From Chromera velia (Eukaryota; Sar; Chromeraceae), in the NCBI GenBank assembly GCA_018398765.1, contig JAHBMJ010000530.1:1-46186 (forward strand): DNA of 46,186 bases, read 5' to 3'. Under the pieces are notes generated by a model. It did not search any database. It saw only the letters and a list, made by a program, of their open reading frames with translations, and was not told the origin of the DNA. This document shows positions 35,289-43,939 of this stretch, in pieces (positions within the stretch are counted from its first letter, which is position 1; every line of letters starts with the position of its first letter). Made by a program: the position numbers and the translations under genes.

Positions 35289-36422
35289 CTGGTCTGTGAA
35301 AGTCCCCTGGGGGACCTCATGGAGCTCGAACTTAGTCCTTTTTTGCACCGTCACCCCTGCAGCTGCTGCCTGCTGCTGCTTCTGTTTCTTCAGCGGATAG
35401 CACTTGGTATAGTGCCCCGTCTGATTGCATCCAGGGACAGAGCACCTGACATTCTTGGCGGGGCAACCCTTTGCCTCGTCATAGTGCTTCAGGTGCCCGC
35501 AGTTGGGACAAAGGCGGGAGGACGAACTCGAGCCGCCCTGACTGGAAGCAGCAGCGGCACCTGCATTTCCGTCTCTGTCTCCTGAAGACTGAAACGATGT
35601 CTCCCTCTTCTTTCCTTTCTTCTCCTTCCCCCCTTTTCCTTTTTCAAACCTCCCACGCAAACCTGAGGCAGCTGCCCCATACTCATGATGGGGACGGGAA
35701 GAGGAGGAACGGGAACCCTGCCCCTCGATGGCGACTTTTACTGCAAGCAACTCTGTCGCCTCTACCTTCCTCTCAACGAAAGGAAGAATCTCGTCGTACG
35801 TCAGCGTGGCGATCTTCTTATCATGCTTTTCGGTGGCCTTCTCCAAGGCATCAGTGTACTCAAACTTGGTGAGTACATTCTCAAGGGCTCTCTTCTTCAG
35901 GTCGTCGGGCGCAGTATAACCTGCCTTGCCTCCATCTCGGAGGCACTTCTTCAGACGACCGACGGCAGACACAATATCCTCCTTCCCCAAATTCCTTCGG
36001 AGAGCAAGGAGCTTCTCTCGAGAGGACTTTGCACCGATCTCCTTCTTCTCGGTGGCTACGTCAGAGACGGCTTCCAAGAGATTGGCACACTCCTTCCCCT
36101 CTCCCACAGCAACAGAGACCTCATGAACGAGGTCAGGGTCCTTCCTCAGACCCCGGAGGAGGGAAAGCTTCCAAAGGGACACCTGGTCCGCCTTATCCGG
36201 AACGTGTTTGGCGGCCAGCATGTACTCGGCGGTCGCCTTGTGCGATTCCTTCCAGAGCCGAAACTCCTTCCGGAAGATGGCCTTGAGGTTCTCATCCTTA
36301 GACGACAGAACGGTCGCAAACGAGACCTTGCACTCGAAAGGATTGACCCAGTGCAGATCAGGCAACTTGATCGTCTGTATGCCTGGAGCACCGCCTGCAC
36401 TGCCAGCAGATGTATTCGCCAT
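35280..36422 (-). CDS. Ty1/copia Gag
   Basis: Structural capsid protein of the retrotransposon, 380 residues and fully open from an ATG 99 bases inside the 5' LTR (36521). The N-terminal two thirds are helical and charged, typical of copia capsids. Two Cys-His knuckles lie near residues 305-341: CPNCGHLKHYDEAKGC and CSVPGCNQTGHYTKC, the second close to the retroviral CCHC spacing. Between them and the capsid lies a Gly/Arg/Lys/Ser-rich RNA-binding segment. The gag is intact although pol next to it is heavily broken. The stop codon overlaps the candidate frameshift site. Confidence 0.9.
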   Translation of the reverse strand: MANTSAGSAGGAPGIQTIKLPDLHWVNPFECKVSFATVLSSKDENLKAIFRKEFRLWKESHKATAEYMLAAKHVPDKADQVSLWKLSLLRGLRKDPDLVHEVSVAVGEGKECANLLEAVSDVATEKKEIGAKSSREKLLALRRNLGKEDIVSAVGRLKKCLRDGGKAGYTAPDDLKKRALENVLTKFEYTDALEKATEKHDKKIATLTYDEILPFVERKVEATELLAVKVAIEGQGSRSSSSRPHHEYGAAASGLRGRFEKGKGGKEKKGKKRETSFQSSGDRDGNAGAAAASSQGGSSSSSRLCPNCGHLKHYDEAKGCPAKNVRCSVPGCNQTGHYTKCYPLKKQKQQQAAAAGVTVQKRTKFELHEVPQGTFTDQDF

Positions 36423-36520
36423 GTTGGAAGGAACAGCGAAAAAACAGAAGAGGAATCAGGAGACAGATCAATGCAGATCAAGGGAAAGAATGAAGTGCCC
36501 ACGCCTGGGAACAGCAAATT

Positions 36521-36979
36521 TGTGACGGTAAACGTTACCTAGAACAGACTAGAACAGTCAGGTAACGAAAATTGGTAACGCTCAAACAGCTAAACGGGAA
36601 GTCTGACCTACCGGGTCGCAGTCCTCAGTCCAGATAGGAAAATCCATTCAGTAACAACAGAGAAATTCAAGGAGACGGCAATCTAGAATTCACTTAAACG
36701 AAGACCGCGCGTTCGATCCAATGCGCGGGACTTCGACGCTCCAAACGTGACACACAGACTGATCAGACTGCCATCTGAGGATGCTCGCTATCATGAACCA
36801 ATTGAGCAGACCGAGCCTTCGTACAGTCTTACTGTTCGATCAAGGAGTCAGACGTTAATGCACTCAAACATGCGATCACGCCGCTCGCAATACTTTTCAC
36901 TCGCGCGGATGGCTGGCGCGCTCGCAGAACGCTCGGCGCCCACCTGACGCACGCTTGGATGCATGCGTTTACTCTCACA
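36521..36979 (-). mobile_element. Ty1/copia 5' LTR
   Basis: 459-base partner of the LTR at 30799. Because the element lies on the minus strand, this is the promoter-side LTR. TTGAA follows at 36980-36984, matching 30794-30798. The bases just inside it in element sense (AATTTGCTGTTCCC) do not start with TGG, so no standard tRNA 3'-end primer site is visible; an internal tRNA primer is possible. Confidence 0.95.
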
Positions 36980-37255
36980 TTGAAACCGCGCGTGCGTCAA
37001 TATGCGTCAATACAATTGATATGTGTGACCGATATACGATGGTTCCGTCTCTGTGCCTGATCGTTCGATCGATTGATGACGTCATTGCCATAGCAGTGCA
37101 GATATCAGCAGCAAGGCAGACTAACTAAGAAAGTCTAGCTGTGTGTGTGTACTTTCAGAAGGCCCTGTGTCCGAAGAATACCTATTCTTCTTATGGCTCT
37201 AGAAAGCCGCCACTGATAGATATTTAGCAGTCTCTGATTAGATATCAGTCCTACA
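36980..37255 (+). mobile_element. Ty3/gypsy left LTR, second part
   Basis: Continues the LTR interrupted at 30798 (the TTGAA is duplicated by copia). Joined, the left LTR is 364 bases against 354 for the right one. The difference is a 10-base tandem duplication (GCGTCAATAT) near 36995-37010. It ends ATATCAGTCCTACA like the right LTR. Confidence 0.9.
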
Positions 37256-37679
37256 AGGTAGCAGGCTCGCTCACCTGTGGTATGGACCTTTCGAGGTGGA
37301 ACGGAAGATTGGAAAGGTTGCCTATGAGCTGGTATTTCTTGAGACAGTCAAAAGAAATCCTGTCCTTCATGTCTGCTGGTTGAAGAGGTATGAGCTCCCT
37401 AAAGGACAGAGAGGGCCTCCAAAGGTGCGTCTGCCCCATTTTGAGGAGGAAGAATGGGAAGTCGAGAAGATCCTCAAAAAGAGGACAATCGGTCGACAGA
37501 CAGACTACCTTGTACAATGAAGAGGGTGGTCTGAGGGAGACGCAACCTGGGAGCCCGCTGTGAATCTCTACGGTGTTCGTTTGGCAATCAAAGACTTCAA
37601 TGCAGCCTGGAAGGCAGCTCAGAAGAGAGGGGAGAAAGGGAAAAGGAAAAGGACTAGGAAAACGGAAAGGACAGGTTGA
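37256..37679 (+). pseudogene. Ty3/gypsy integrase C-terminus and chromodomain, fragment
   Basis: The frame begins directly after the LTR with HLWYGPFEVERKIGKVAYEL, the usual C-terminal integrase (GPY/F-like) segment, then NPVLHVCWLKRYELP. A chromodomain follows: EWEVEKILKKRTIGRQTDYLV, broken at 37518-37520 by TGA where Trp is expected, then RGWSEGDATWEPAVNL. A lysine/arginine tail and a stop follow at 37677. Chromodomains on integrase mark the chromovirus lineage and read histone marks to steer integration. Everything upstream (gag, protease, RT, RNase H, catalytic integrase) is missing. Confidence 0.88.
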
Positions 37680-38339
37680 GCGCCTTTCTGGTCTTTGCGT
37701 GTGAAGTTGAGGAAACGGATTTTATGTGCTGATTGTTTGTGTACGTGCATTTCATTTTTTCCTTTGCTTGCGTGTGTTTCAGGTCTTGTTTTCTCCTGAG
37801 GAGTCGCGAGGGAGCGAGAGAGTAGGGGAAAGGATGAAAGACGAGGGAATGCATGATGAATATGCATGTTTTCTCTTTCTCTTCTGTTGTCTGCGTCTAC
37901 AACAACTTTCTTCTCTATTTCTTTCTCTCTCTAGTTCTCTCTAAGACTTCCTCGTCAACTGTTTGTCTATTATCTTGACAGTTTCCTCTTTATTCTTCTC
38001 TGCACTGTTAGTGATTGAATGACTGAATGAATGATTTCCTGGGGACGCCTGGGAACCCTGGGGACGCCTGGAGATTCGTTGATGCATTGTGTGCATTCAT
38101 GCATTACATCCATTGATGCTGCTTTGCATTCGATAAGAGAGCCACAAGGCTCTGTGTTTCGCTGTTGTCAGTCGTGGCATACTGACTCTGTGTAATGAGA
38201 AGCCAGATCGATATTCTTTTCGTCAGTCGATCAGTTAGACAGCTTTAACTCATTTTTTTTTCGATCATTGGAGAAATGCCCTGTGTGTGTCTTTCCTTTT
38301 GTAACGTGTGTGGGCACACGTTTAGGAGGGGTGGGCATA
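37680..38339 (+). mobile_element. Ty3/gypsy 3' untranslated segment with polypurine tract
   Basis: 660 bases between the chromodomain stop and the right LTR with no gene. A purine tract AGGAGGGGTGGGCAT (about 38324-38338) lies directly before the LTR, the usual site for plus-strand priming. GGGGACGCCTGG is repeated at 38041-38070. Confidence 0.6.
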
Positions 38340-38693
38340 TGTGGGACTTACGTACGCCCTGTCGGCCCACCGGCAGGCGGCCTTGTGTCTGTTGTGTGTC
38401 TACGCGGGCCTGCTGGCGCCGTGTGTATTGAAACCGTGCGTGCGTCAATACAATTGATATGTGTGACCGATATACGATGGTTCCGTCTCTGTGCCTGATC
38501 GTTCGATCGATTGATGACGTCATTGCCATAGCAGTACAAACGTCAGTAGCAAGGCAGACTAACTAATAGAGTCTAGCTGTATGTGTGTACTCTCAGAAGT
38601 CCCTGTGTCCGAAGAATACCTATTCTTCTTATGGCTCTAGAAAGCCGTCACTAATAGATATTTAGCAGTCTCTGATTAGATATCAGTCCTACA
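38340..38693 (+). mobile_element. Ty3/gypsy right LTR
   Basis: 354 bases, TGTGGGACTTACG to CAGTCCTACA, uninterrupted. It gives the reference for reading the split left LTR. GTAAG (38694-38698) follows and matches 30701-30705. Confidence 0.93.
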
Positions 38694-38698
38694 GTAAG

Positions 38699-39210
38699 TA
38701 CTGAAAAACGGAACCGACCCACAATTTCATTTTTTTTTTTTGTGCTTTCGGTAGTAATCAGAATCGGTACTTTCGTTACCAGCAAAAATTTCATAAAGTA
38801 AGGCCCTAGACTGCTGCTTCTAGTTGAGTTTGATGTCAAAAACTGACTGTTCTAGGGTCAAAACTTTAAAAAGGGAGCCATTGTTAAGAGCTACAGGAAG
38901 CCCTCGGAATAGACAAAGGGAAGTGACACTAGTCAGGCTCCAGTGAGGCTCCAAGATGATCTAAGTGTCTGAAGAGTCAGAGGTTAGGTTCCAGAAAATT
39001 CAATCTATAGCGCTAAGGTTGATCGCTTATCACTCAATTTCACGTCAATATTGAATGCAGATCTTCGCGTTTTCGCTCAAGTTTGGAAGTTAACTTCAGA
39101 AAGGCAATTCTGATGGTGTTGGACCTCCCGAGATGACCTATGACCTCGGAAATCCTCTCAGGGAAATCTGGATTTTGATTTTTCTTGCGTGATCCGATTT
39201 TACAGATGCG
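38699..39210. other. No gene seen
   Basis: Mixed sequence downstream of the gypsy right LTR, with stops in all frames and no recognised motif. Confidence 0.5.
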
Positions 39211-39214
39211 ACAG

Positions 39215-39510
39215 TCCATTCAGACCGGGCGATTATTCGACTTTAGAGCCGATTAATCGCCGCGCTTAAATTCGAATTCAGACCGTGCAGAATTCGACCA
39301 GATAAAATCGGGTATTATGAGTTTCGACCGAGTCGTATTCGGATACTTCGAATTCAGACCGTGCACTATTCGGTTTTTGGTCTGATGGTTATTCGAATTC
39401 AGACTGCACACTATTCGACGTCTCGATTTCTGACCGCGCTTCTTTTTATCTTCGATTTTAGACCAGGTCTTATCCAGCTCTTATCGATTTTAGACCGTGC
39501 TTTATTCGGA
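39215..39510 (-). repeat. Periodic repeat of a CGAATTCAGACCGTGC word
   Basis: Seven degenerate copies start at about 39215, 39273, 39349, 39394, 39424, 39452 and 39484, usually followed two or three bases later by ATTCG. The spacing shortens from about 60-75 to about 30 bases. It lies directly downstream (in minus-strand sense) of a tRNA-like unit and may be the body of a SINE. Confidence 0.7.
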
Positions 39511-39529
39511 TGCATGTATTTTGGAATTC

Positions 39530-39601
39530 TGCCGATGGTGGGACTCGAACTCGGGACCTCTTGGTCCGAGCCTCTCGTCCTGACCATTAGGCTACGGAGG
39601 C
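39530..39601 (-). ncRNA. tRNA-like Pol III unit (tRNA pseudogene or SINE head)
   Basis: 72 bases with an A-box-like TAGCCTAATGG at the right distance from the 5' end and a B-box-like AGTTCGAGTCC, each within one or two bases of consensus. The first and last three acceptor pairs hold (GCC with GGC), but middle acceptor pairs, the anticodon stem and the T stem contain several mismatches. A working tRNA is therefore unlikely. It is best read as an eroded tRNA or the promoter head of a SINE; no anticodon is assigned. Confidence 0.55.
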
Positions 39602-39880
39602 TAGGTCCTAACTTAGAGATCGTCTTTACCTAATTCTTGTCTTTTCTTATCTTTTTGCTTCTTTTTATTTTTATTTTCAATCGTTTAATCTTGTCTCCTT
39701 ATCCAAGTTAAAATGTTAAATTCGTTGCCTCTTTTCTATTATTCTCTATCATTTAAGATTCATTTTTCTTTCATTAAATACTTTTTTTTAACTCTATTTT
39801 CTTATGTCTAGACTAGCGCATAGCAACTCTGCGATAAGTTTATAAACAATGCAAAGTTGCATGTGTCACTTTTTGTTTAC

Positions 39881-40207
39881 TTAGATTGACACCTCCCAGA
39901 CAAGCTTAAAATCTTCTGCCTCATCATGGTGGTGAGAGACATAGGCATTGATTGCCTGTCTGAATGTTCTGCGGCGGTTCTCTTCAGCTACGGCCTGTTC
40001 TTCTGTTATGTCCTCCATGTGAAACACCTCTCTCCATTCCTCTACCTCTTCCCTCTCAGATTCTTCTTCTGCTGCATTTGCTGAAAAGGACATGCCATCA
40101 GGCAGACGCCCCACCTCCCTCTCCTTTCTGAATTGCTCTGCTTGATTCATATTTTCAGGGGGCGCAAAACGTGCCACTTCCCACTGAGAGAGGCGTGGCG
40201 CAGGCAC
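39881..40207 (-). CDS. Hypothetical open frame, acidic, no ATG at its upstream end
   Basis: About 108 residues of balanced, charged sequence (for example EREEVEEWREVFHMEDITEE and FRQAINAYVSHHHDEAEDF). The frame opens with GTG; the first ATG lies at FAPPENMNQAEQF. It ends in VWEVSI. It may be a fragment of a larger gene or retroelement cut off by the hairpin cluster on its upstream side. No family is recognised. Confidence 0.3.
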   Translation of the reverse strand: MPAPRLSQWEVARFAPPENMNQAEQFRKEREVGRLPDGMSFSANAAEEESEREEVEEWREVFHMEDITEEQAVAEENRRRTFRQAINAYVSHHHDEAEDFKLVWEVSI

Positions 40208-40409
40208 TGATCACATGGCTCGCTCACCTGCCGTCATTAGATCGATAGAGGAGGGATTCCACACGTGCGCAAATCGCTGCACATGTTACACTGTGAGCAT
40301 GGTGGTTGGGAAGTACCGGAGCCAGTCTGTCAGCCCCCCCCTTCTGGACATCTCTGCAAAAAAAGCCCTCGGGCACATGCACCATAGTTCATGTCAACTT
40401 CGTGATGAC

Positions 40410-40600
40410 AAGGTCGGTGCCTTCGGCACCGACCTTCGCCCCAGGCAACTCTCAACAACTGCCTGGGGCTTCGCCCCAGGCAGCTCTATATAAACTTAGG
40501 CAAAACCACCTGGGGTCGCCCCAGGCGGCCCTGGCGGGCCGCCTGCGGCGTGCCTGGGGTACCCCAGGCAGTTTTAGACAGCATGGGCCAAGCGCTGTCT
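40410..40600. repeat. Array of GC hairpins built on CCCCAGGCA
   Basis: Successive perfect palindromic stems: AAGGTCGGTGCC with a TTC loop (40410-40436); CTGCCTGGGGC with a TTC loop (40459-40483), whose left arm can also pair with 40439-40447; CCTGGGG with a TCG loop (40509-40525); TGCCTGGGGTACCCCAGGCA (40551-40570); and AGACAGC paired with GCTGTCT (40576-40600). The word CCCCAGGC or its complement appears about seven times in 130 bases, inside otherwise AT-rich DNA. Confidence 0.85.
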
Positions 40601-40615
40601 AGACGGATATTCAAT

Positions 40616-41059
40616 TTAGAAGACCGAAGGCCTCACTCCGTTGGGGAAAACACCCTTCTGTCCTGCCTGCCCTCCCCTACCCTGCTGGCCCTCTTTCTGC
40701 AGAGAACGGGAGGTTGCGACAAACCAGTCGTCCAACCATTCTTGTGCCTCCCTACCTCTCCTTTTGACAGCAAGCTTTCTTCTCATTGCTGCTTTCTCAC
40801 CTAGGCCCGAGTGCACCCCCGCATCAGAGAAGAATTCAGGAGCAAAAGGTCCCACCAACAGTTTAACAGACCTCCACCATTCTCCATAAAAGCTATCCTT
40901 GTAAACACGCAGCGGGAAGTGAAGAAAGCTCTCGCCTTCGATGTTTTTACTGGTCGATGCGGTAACTGGGCTCCGAGAAGCAATGAACAGTTGGAGACTA
41001 GCTTTTACACTTCCAATCTGATGCATCGCCTGTAAGCGAGAACAGAGCCAGCTCGCCAT
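40616..41059 (-). CDS. Hypothetical protein, 147 residues
   Basis: Open from ATG (CAT at 41057-41059) with balanced composition: LRVYKDSFYGEWWRSVKLL, PFAPEFFSDAGVHSGLGEK, then a basic AAMRRKLAVKRRGREAQEWL and a Gly/Gln-rich end. No signal peptide or membrane helix is seen. It ends just before the hairpin array, beyond which another minus-strand frame (40207-39881) begins; the two may once have been one gene. No family is recognised. Confidence 0.35.
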   Translation of the reverse strand: MASWLCSRLQAMHQIGSVKASLQLFIASRSPVTASTSKNIEGESFLHFPLRVYKDSFYGEWWRSVKLLVGPFAPEFFSDAGVHSGLGEKAAMRRKLAVKRRGREAQEWLDDWFVATSRSLQKEGQQGRGGQAGQKGVFPNGVRPSVF

Positions 41060-41900
41060 CGGTTGATCCTGACGTGTTTCTTGAAAACGCAGTGAATCAA
41101 AAAAGAGTTAAAGAGAAACAGAAAAGGGAGAAAGAATGGGGGACAGCCTAGGGCATAGCAGGTGCCTTCTCTTTACGCAGGAAGAGAGGAGAACGAAGCG
41201 TCAGACTAGGAATTGCTTGATTCTGCTGTATATACGCCGCCTGCATTTGACCGCGCAGCCTATCCCGTGAACAGAAATATGAGGAGAAGTAAAATTAAAA
41301 GCTTTAAACTACTTTAAACTCCTTTAAACTATATAATTGCATCATGAAAAGCAATTTGAAATTCAGTTCAGATAAAGCATTTTATTTTAAATTTCATTTT
41401 ACATGTTATTTCAATTTTTTTTATAGTAGATGGTTTAACTAGTGGTTTAAATTAAATTTGAAAGAGCCGAACAGATTTCGGTGGTTTGAAGACATTTTAG
41501 AACAGATCTCGGTGTCTTGAAGAGCCTTATCTAGAAAAGCAATGAAGCATCAAGGGAGTAGTTATAACATTTTTAGGCTACTGTAGGCTAGAGCTATATT
41601 GCATACTAGAAAGAATTAGCTTTCTATCATCAGAGCCCTGACAATATTGCATATTAAAAAGAATGAGCTTTCTATCGCCAAAGCCCTGGCATCAAAGGCA
41701 CCAGCCTGTCAAAGCCTGAAGTTTGATTGACCGACCTTAGAGTTACAGGAAGGCTTCTTGGGGGTAGTCTGATTCTATGAGGTTCCGCTACATACAGCTG
41801 TTTATTATGTATTCCGTCCGTATGGTTATATATCTATATGCATACCCAGTAGTACTACGGGTACACGGTAGGGAAATGTTTTCTGATTTAAGAGTCTCTG
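41060..41900. other. AT-rich island with a 48-base tandem duplication, no gene seen
   Basis: Units 41596-41643 and 41644-41691 (ATATTGCATA...GAGCCCTGACA type) are diverged direct repeats. GAACAGAT(T/C)TCGGTG also occurs twice (about 41470 and 41500). Frames are short. Confidence 0.55.
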
Positions 41901-41982
41901 CTTTCTTTAGATGACTTATGTGAAGAATATATGTGTAAAAACTCGGATGGATGGGACAATGCATGGATGCATATGTGTGCAG

Positions 41983-43330
41983 AACCTGGAGTTCGGGTGG
42001 AAGGAAAGAAAGTCGGTGGTCGACATGCCGACATCCATGCAGATCGACTTCCGGGGGGGATTCACTCACTTCCAGGGGCCCCTCAGGCAGCAGCAGCAGC
42101 GATGCCATGCCTTCTCTGACGCCTGGAGATGGGGAAAGGGGGTCTGGGGGATGACGTTCTGATGACCGACGTGGCAGGAGGGGGAATGGGTGATCGACTC
42201 TCCTCATATGATTGATGTCTGGACTCTCTGTCCCTCCTCTGAACGATCGAGGTCGTTGTCAAGTGGCTAACCCGTTCTTGTCTCTTTGTTCTCTTGGTGA
42301 AGGAGTTTTAGACTTTATTTGCAGATGTCGCAAAGAGGGTGGACTTCTACACAGCTCTCGTCTCTCTGATTCAGCAATGCTTCTGAATTGATGAGGCTGT
42401 TTTCTCTCGATTCTGTACCGCGTGTAAGCTTATCGAGCTACTCCATGCAGGATCTCATAGCAGATACGCAGAGGTATCTGGAGGTTGCAATAAACCTTGC
42501 CGGTAAAGCCTAAGAGCTGGCCATGGAAATCGAGAAGAACATTCCTCCAATCCTTTACACGACCTCTTTAGGAGTGGATGCATCTTTTTCTTCTTCTTCC
42601 AGCTCTTTCTCTTCTTTTGGTGCTCCTGGGGTGGGCACCTTGGTCAATCTTGCAGAGCCAGTCAGTTTCTTTTTGTTGCTCTGCTTGGCTATAGCCGCTT
42701 TTCTGCCTATCTAGCATTCCTCCACAGTTCTTATCATTTTTTCTCTCTCTTTCTTTTTGTGAAGAAGAGCGACAAAAACGAAAAAAAAAAAGCCACCCAT
42801 GTCTGTTGTTTTTATAGTCTGTTTGTCGGGTTTTCTGTACCTGCCTGCTTGCCTGCTAACTGACAGATCCAAAGGAAAGAATCTTGTCTTTCTCGTGCGC
42901 TCTCCTTAAATGTGTACGTTTGAGGTTGCACGGGTTTTTCAGGCGCGTGTTCTCAATGTTGGCCTTCTTTCTTTCATTGTGTGTATGTAGATCCATCCAG
43001 CACTTTCATTTAGGTAGGTGTTTCTCTATATATGCCTGTCCTTTGGAGAACTAGCATAATAATGATGGATGTGTAGCTTTCAACTAATCTGCTTCGTTTT
43101 GTCTGCATCTTTTCTGTCTCGTTTCTTTTCTACAAACCTCTGCGTCTGACGTCTTTTGTGGACTGCCTTTTTAAGAAGTCCCTTCCTTTCTTTCCTGCGT
43201 TCTGTCGTCCTTTTTGATTTGTCATACTTTTTTTTTTCATAGATCCCGTCTTTTTTTCTGTTGTCTTCTTGACCAGGTAGGAAGGCTAGCCCTTGCTCCC
43301 GGCTCCTGGATGCGTGTCGAGCTTGTAAAG
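41983..43330 (+). pseudogene. Candidate exon series of an unrecognised or decayed gene
   Basis: Several short protein-like segments follow good acceptors: 41983 on (NLEFGWKERKSVVDMPTSMQ), 42325-42384 (DVAKRVDFYTALVSLIQQCF, then a stop), 42451-42502 (DLIADTQRYLEVAINLA, donor GTAAAG) and 43277-43330 (VGRLALAPGSWMRVELVK, donor GTCAGA). They cannot be joined in one open frame without a stop. The FYTALVSLIQ and DLIADTQRYL pieces faintly recall the V domain of Bro1/ALIX proteins, but I would not call it. It may be a pseudogene or a gene whose splicing I misread. Confidence 0.25.
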
Positions 43331-43540
43331 GTCAGAGTCAGACTTTAAGAGCGTTGCGACTACGAAAAAGAAAGCGTGTTGGCTGTTTCAATTATCGTTT
43401 CTGCTCTTAAGAAACGGCCCGCTTCAGTTTCAATGCGTATGTGAAGTGTCTTACCAATGGGCAAGCATGACCTCTCAAATCAGATCTTCCATTATATGAG
43501 CCGTTGTGGGGGTCTTGAAGTTCAACGCGAACTAGATTGA

Positions 43541-43939
43541 TTACAAGTCAGCTTGGGGAGTTAGTAAGCTCCTTTTAACGGTTTTCCGGAACGAGTTGTC
43601 GGCAAATTCGTTCAGAACAGGGTGTGTTATGTGTCTAAAAAGTATATAGTACACTACAAGACCTGTTTGGGCGTTTGTGTGCGTCGGCTCGTCAGACAGA
43701 AGGAATTCTATACCTGGATTTGAGAAAGCAGAGCGGTGTTGAGTCTGTCGGCTGTGGTACCCTCGTAAAGGTTCCTCTCCCATGATTGGTTGACGTATGT
43801 CGGCCGTCTGGGTTAGTGTCTTAGCATTTAAGTCGCAGTCTTGCAAGTTTTGCGCGCGTACAATGTTCGTGAACTTGTTACCTTCCACTGCAGACTCGAC
43901 GCCTAGCTCGACGCCGTAGAAACTGTTGCAGCTATACAT
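43541..43939 (-). CDS. Hypothetical open frame, 132 residues
   Basis: Open from ATG (CAT at 43937-43939) with fairly even composition (for example NIVRAQNLQDCDLNAKTL and GLVVYYILFRHITHPVL). No family, signal or membrane helix is convincing. It could be a single-exon gene, an exon, or chance in this gene-poor stretch. Confidence 0.25.
   Translation of the reverse strand: MYSCNSFYGVELGVESAVEGNKFTNIVRAQNLQDCDLNAKTLTQTADIRQPIMGEEPLRGYHSRQTQHRSAFSNPGIEFLLSDEPTHTNAQTGLVVYYILFRHITHPVLNEFADNSFRKTVKRSLLTPQADL

Noticed and set aside
36495-36520. Primer binding site for the copia element
   Set aside because: The bases inside the 5' LTR do not begin with TGG and I cannot match a tRNA 3' end; an internal tRNA fragment could not be tested by eye.
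39530-39601. A working tRNA gene
   Set aside because: Length and promoter boxes fit, but several acceptor, anticodon and T-stem pairs fail and no sound anticodon loop can be placed.
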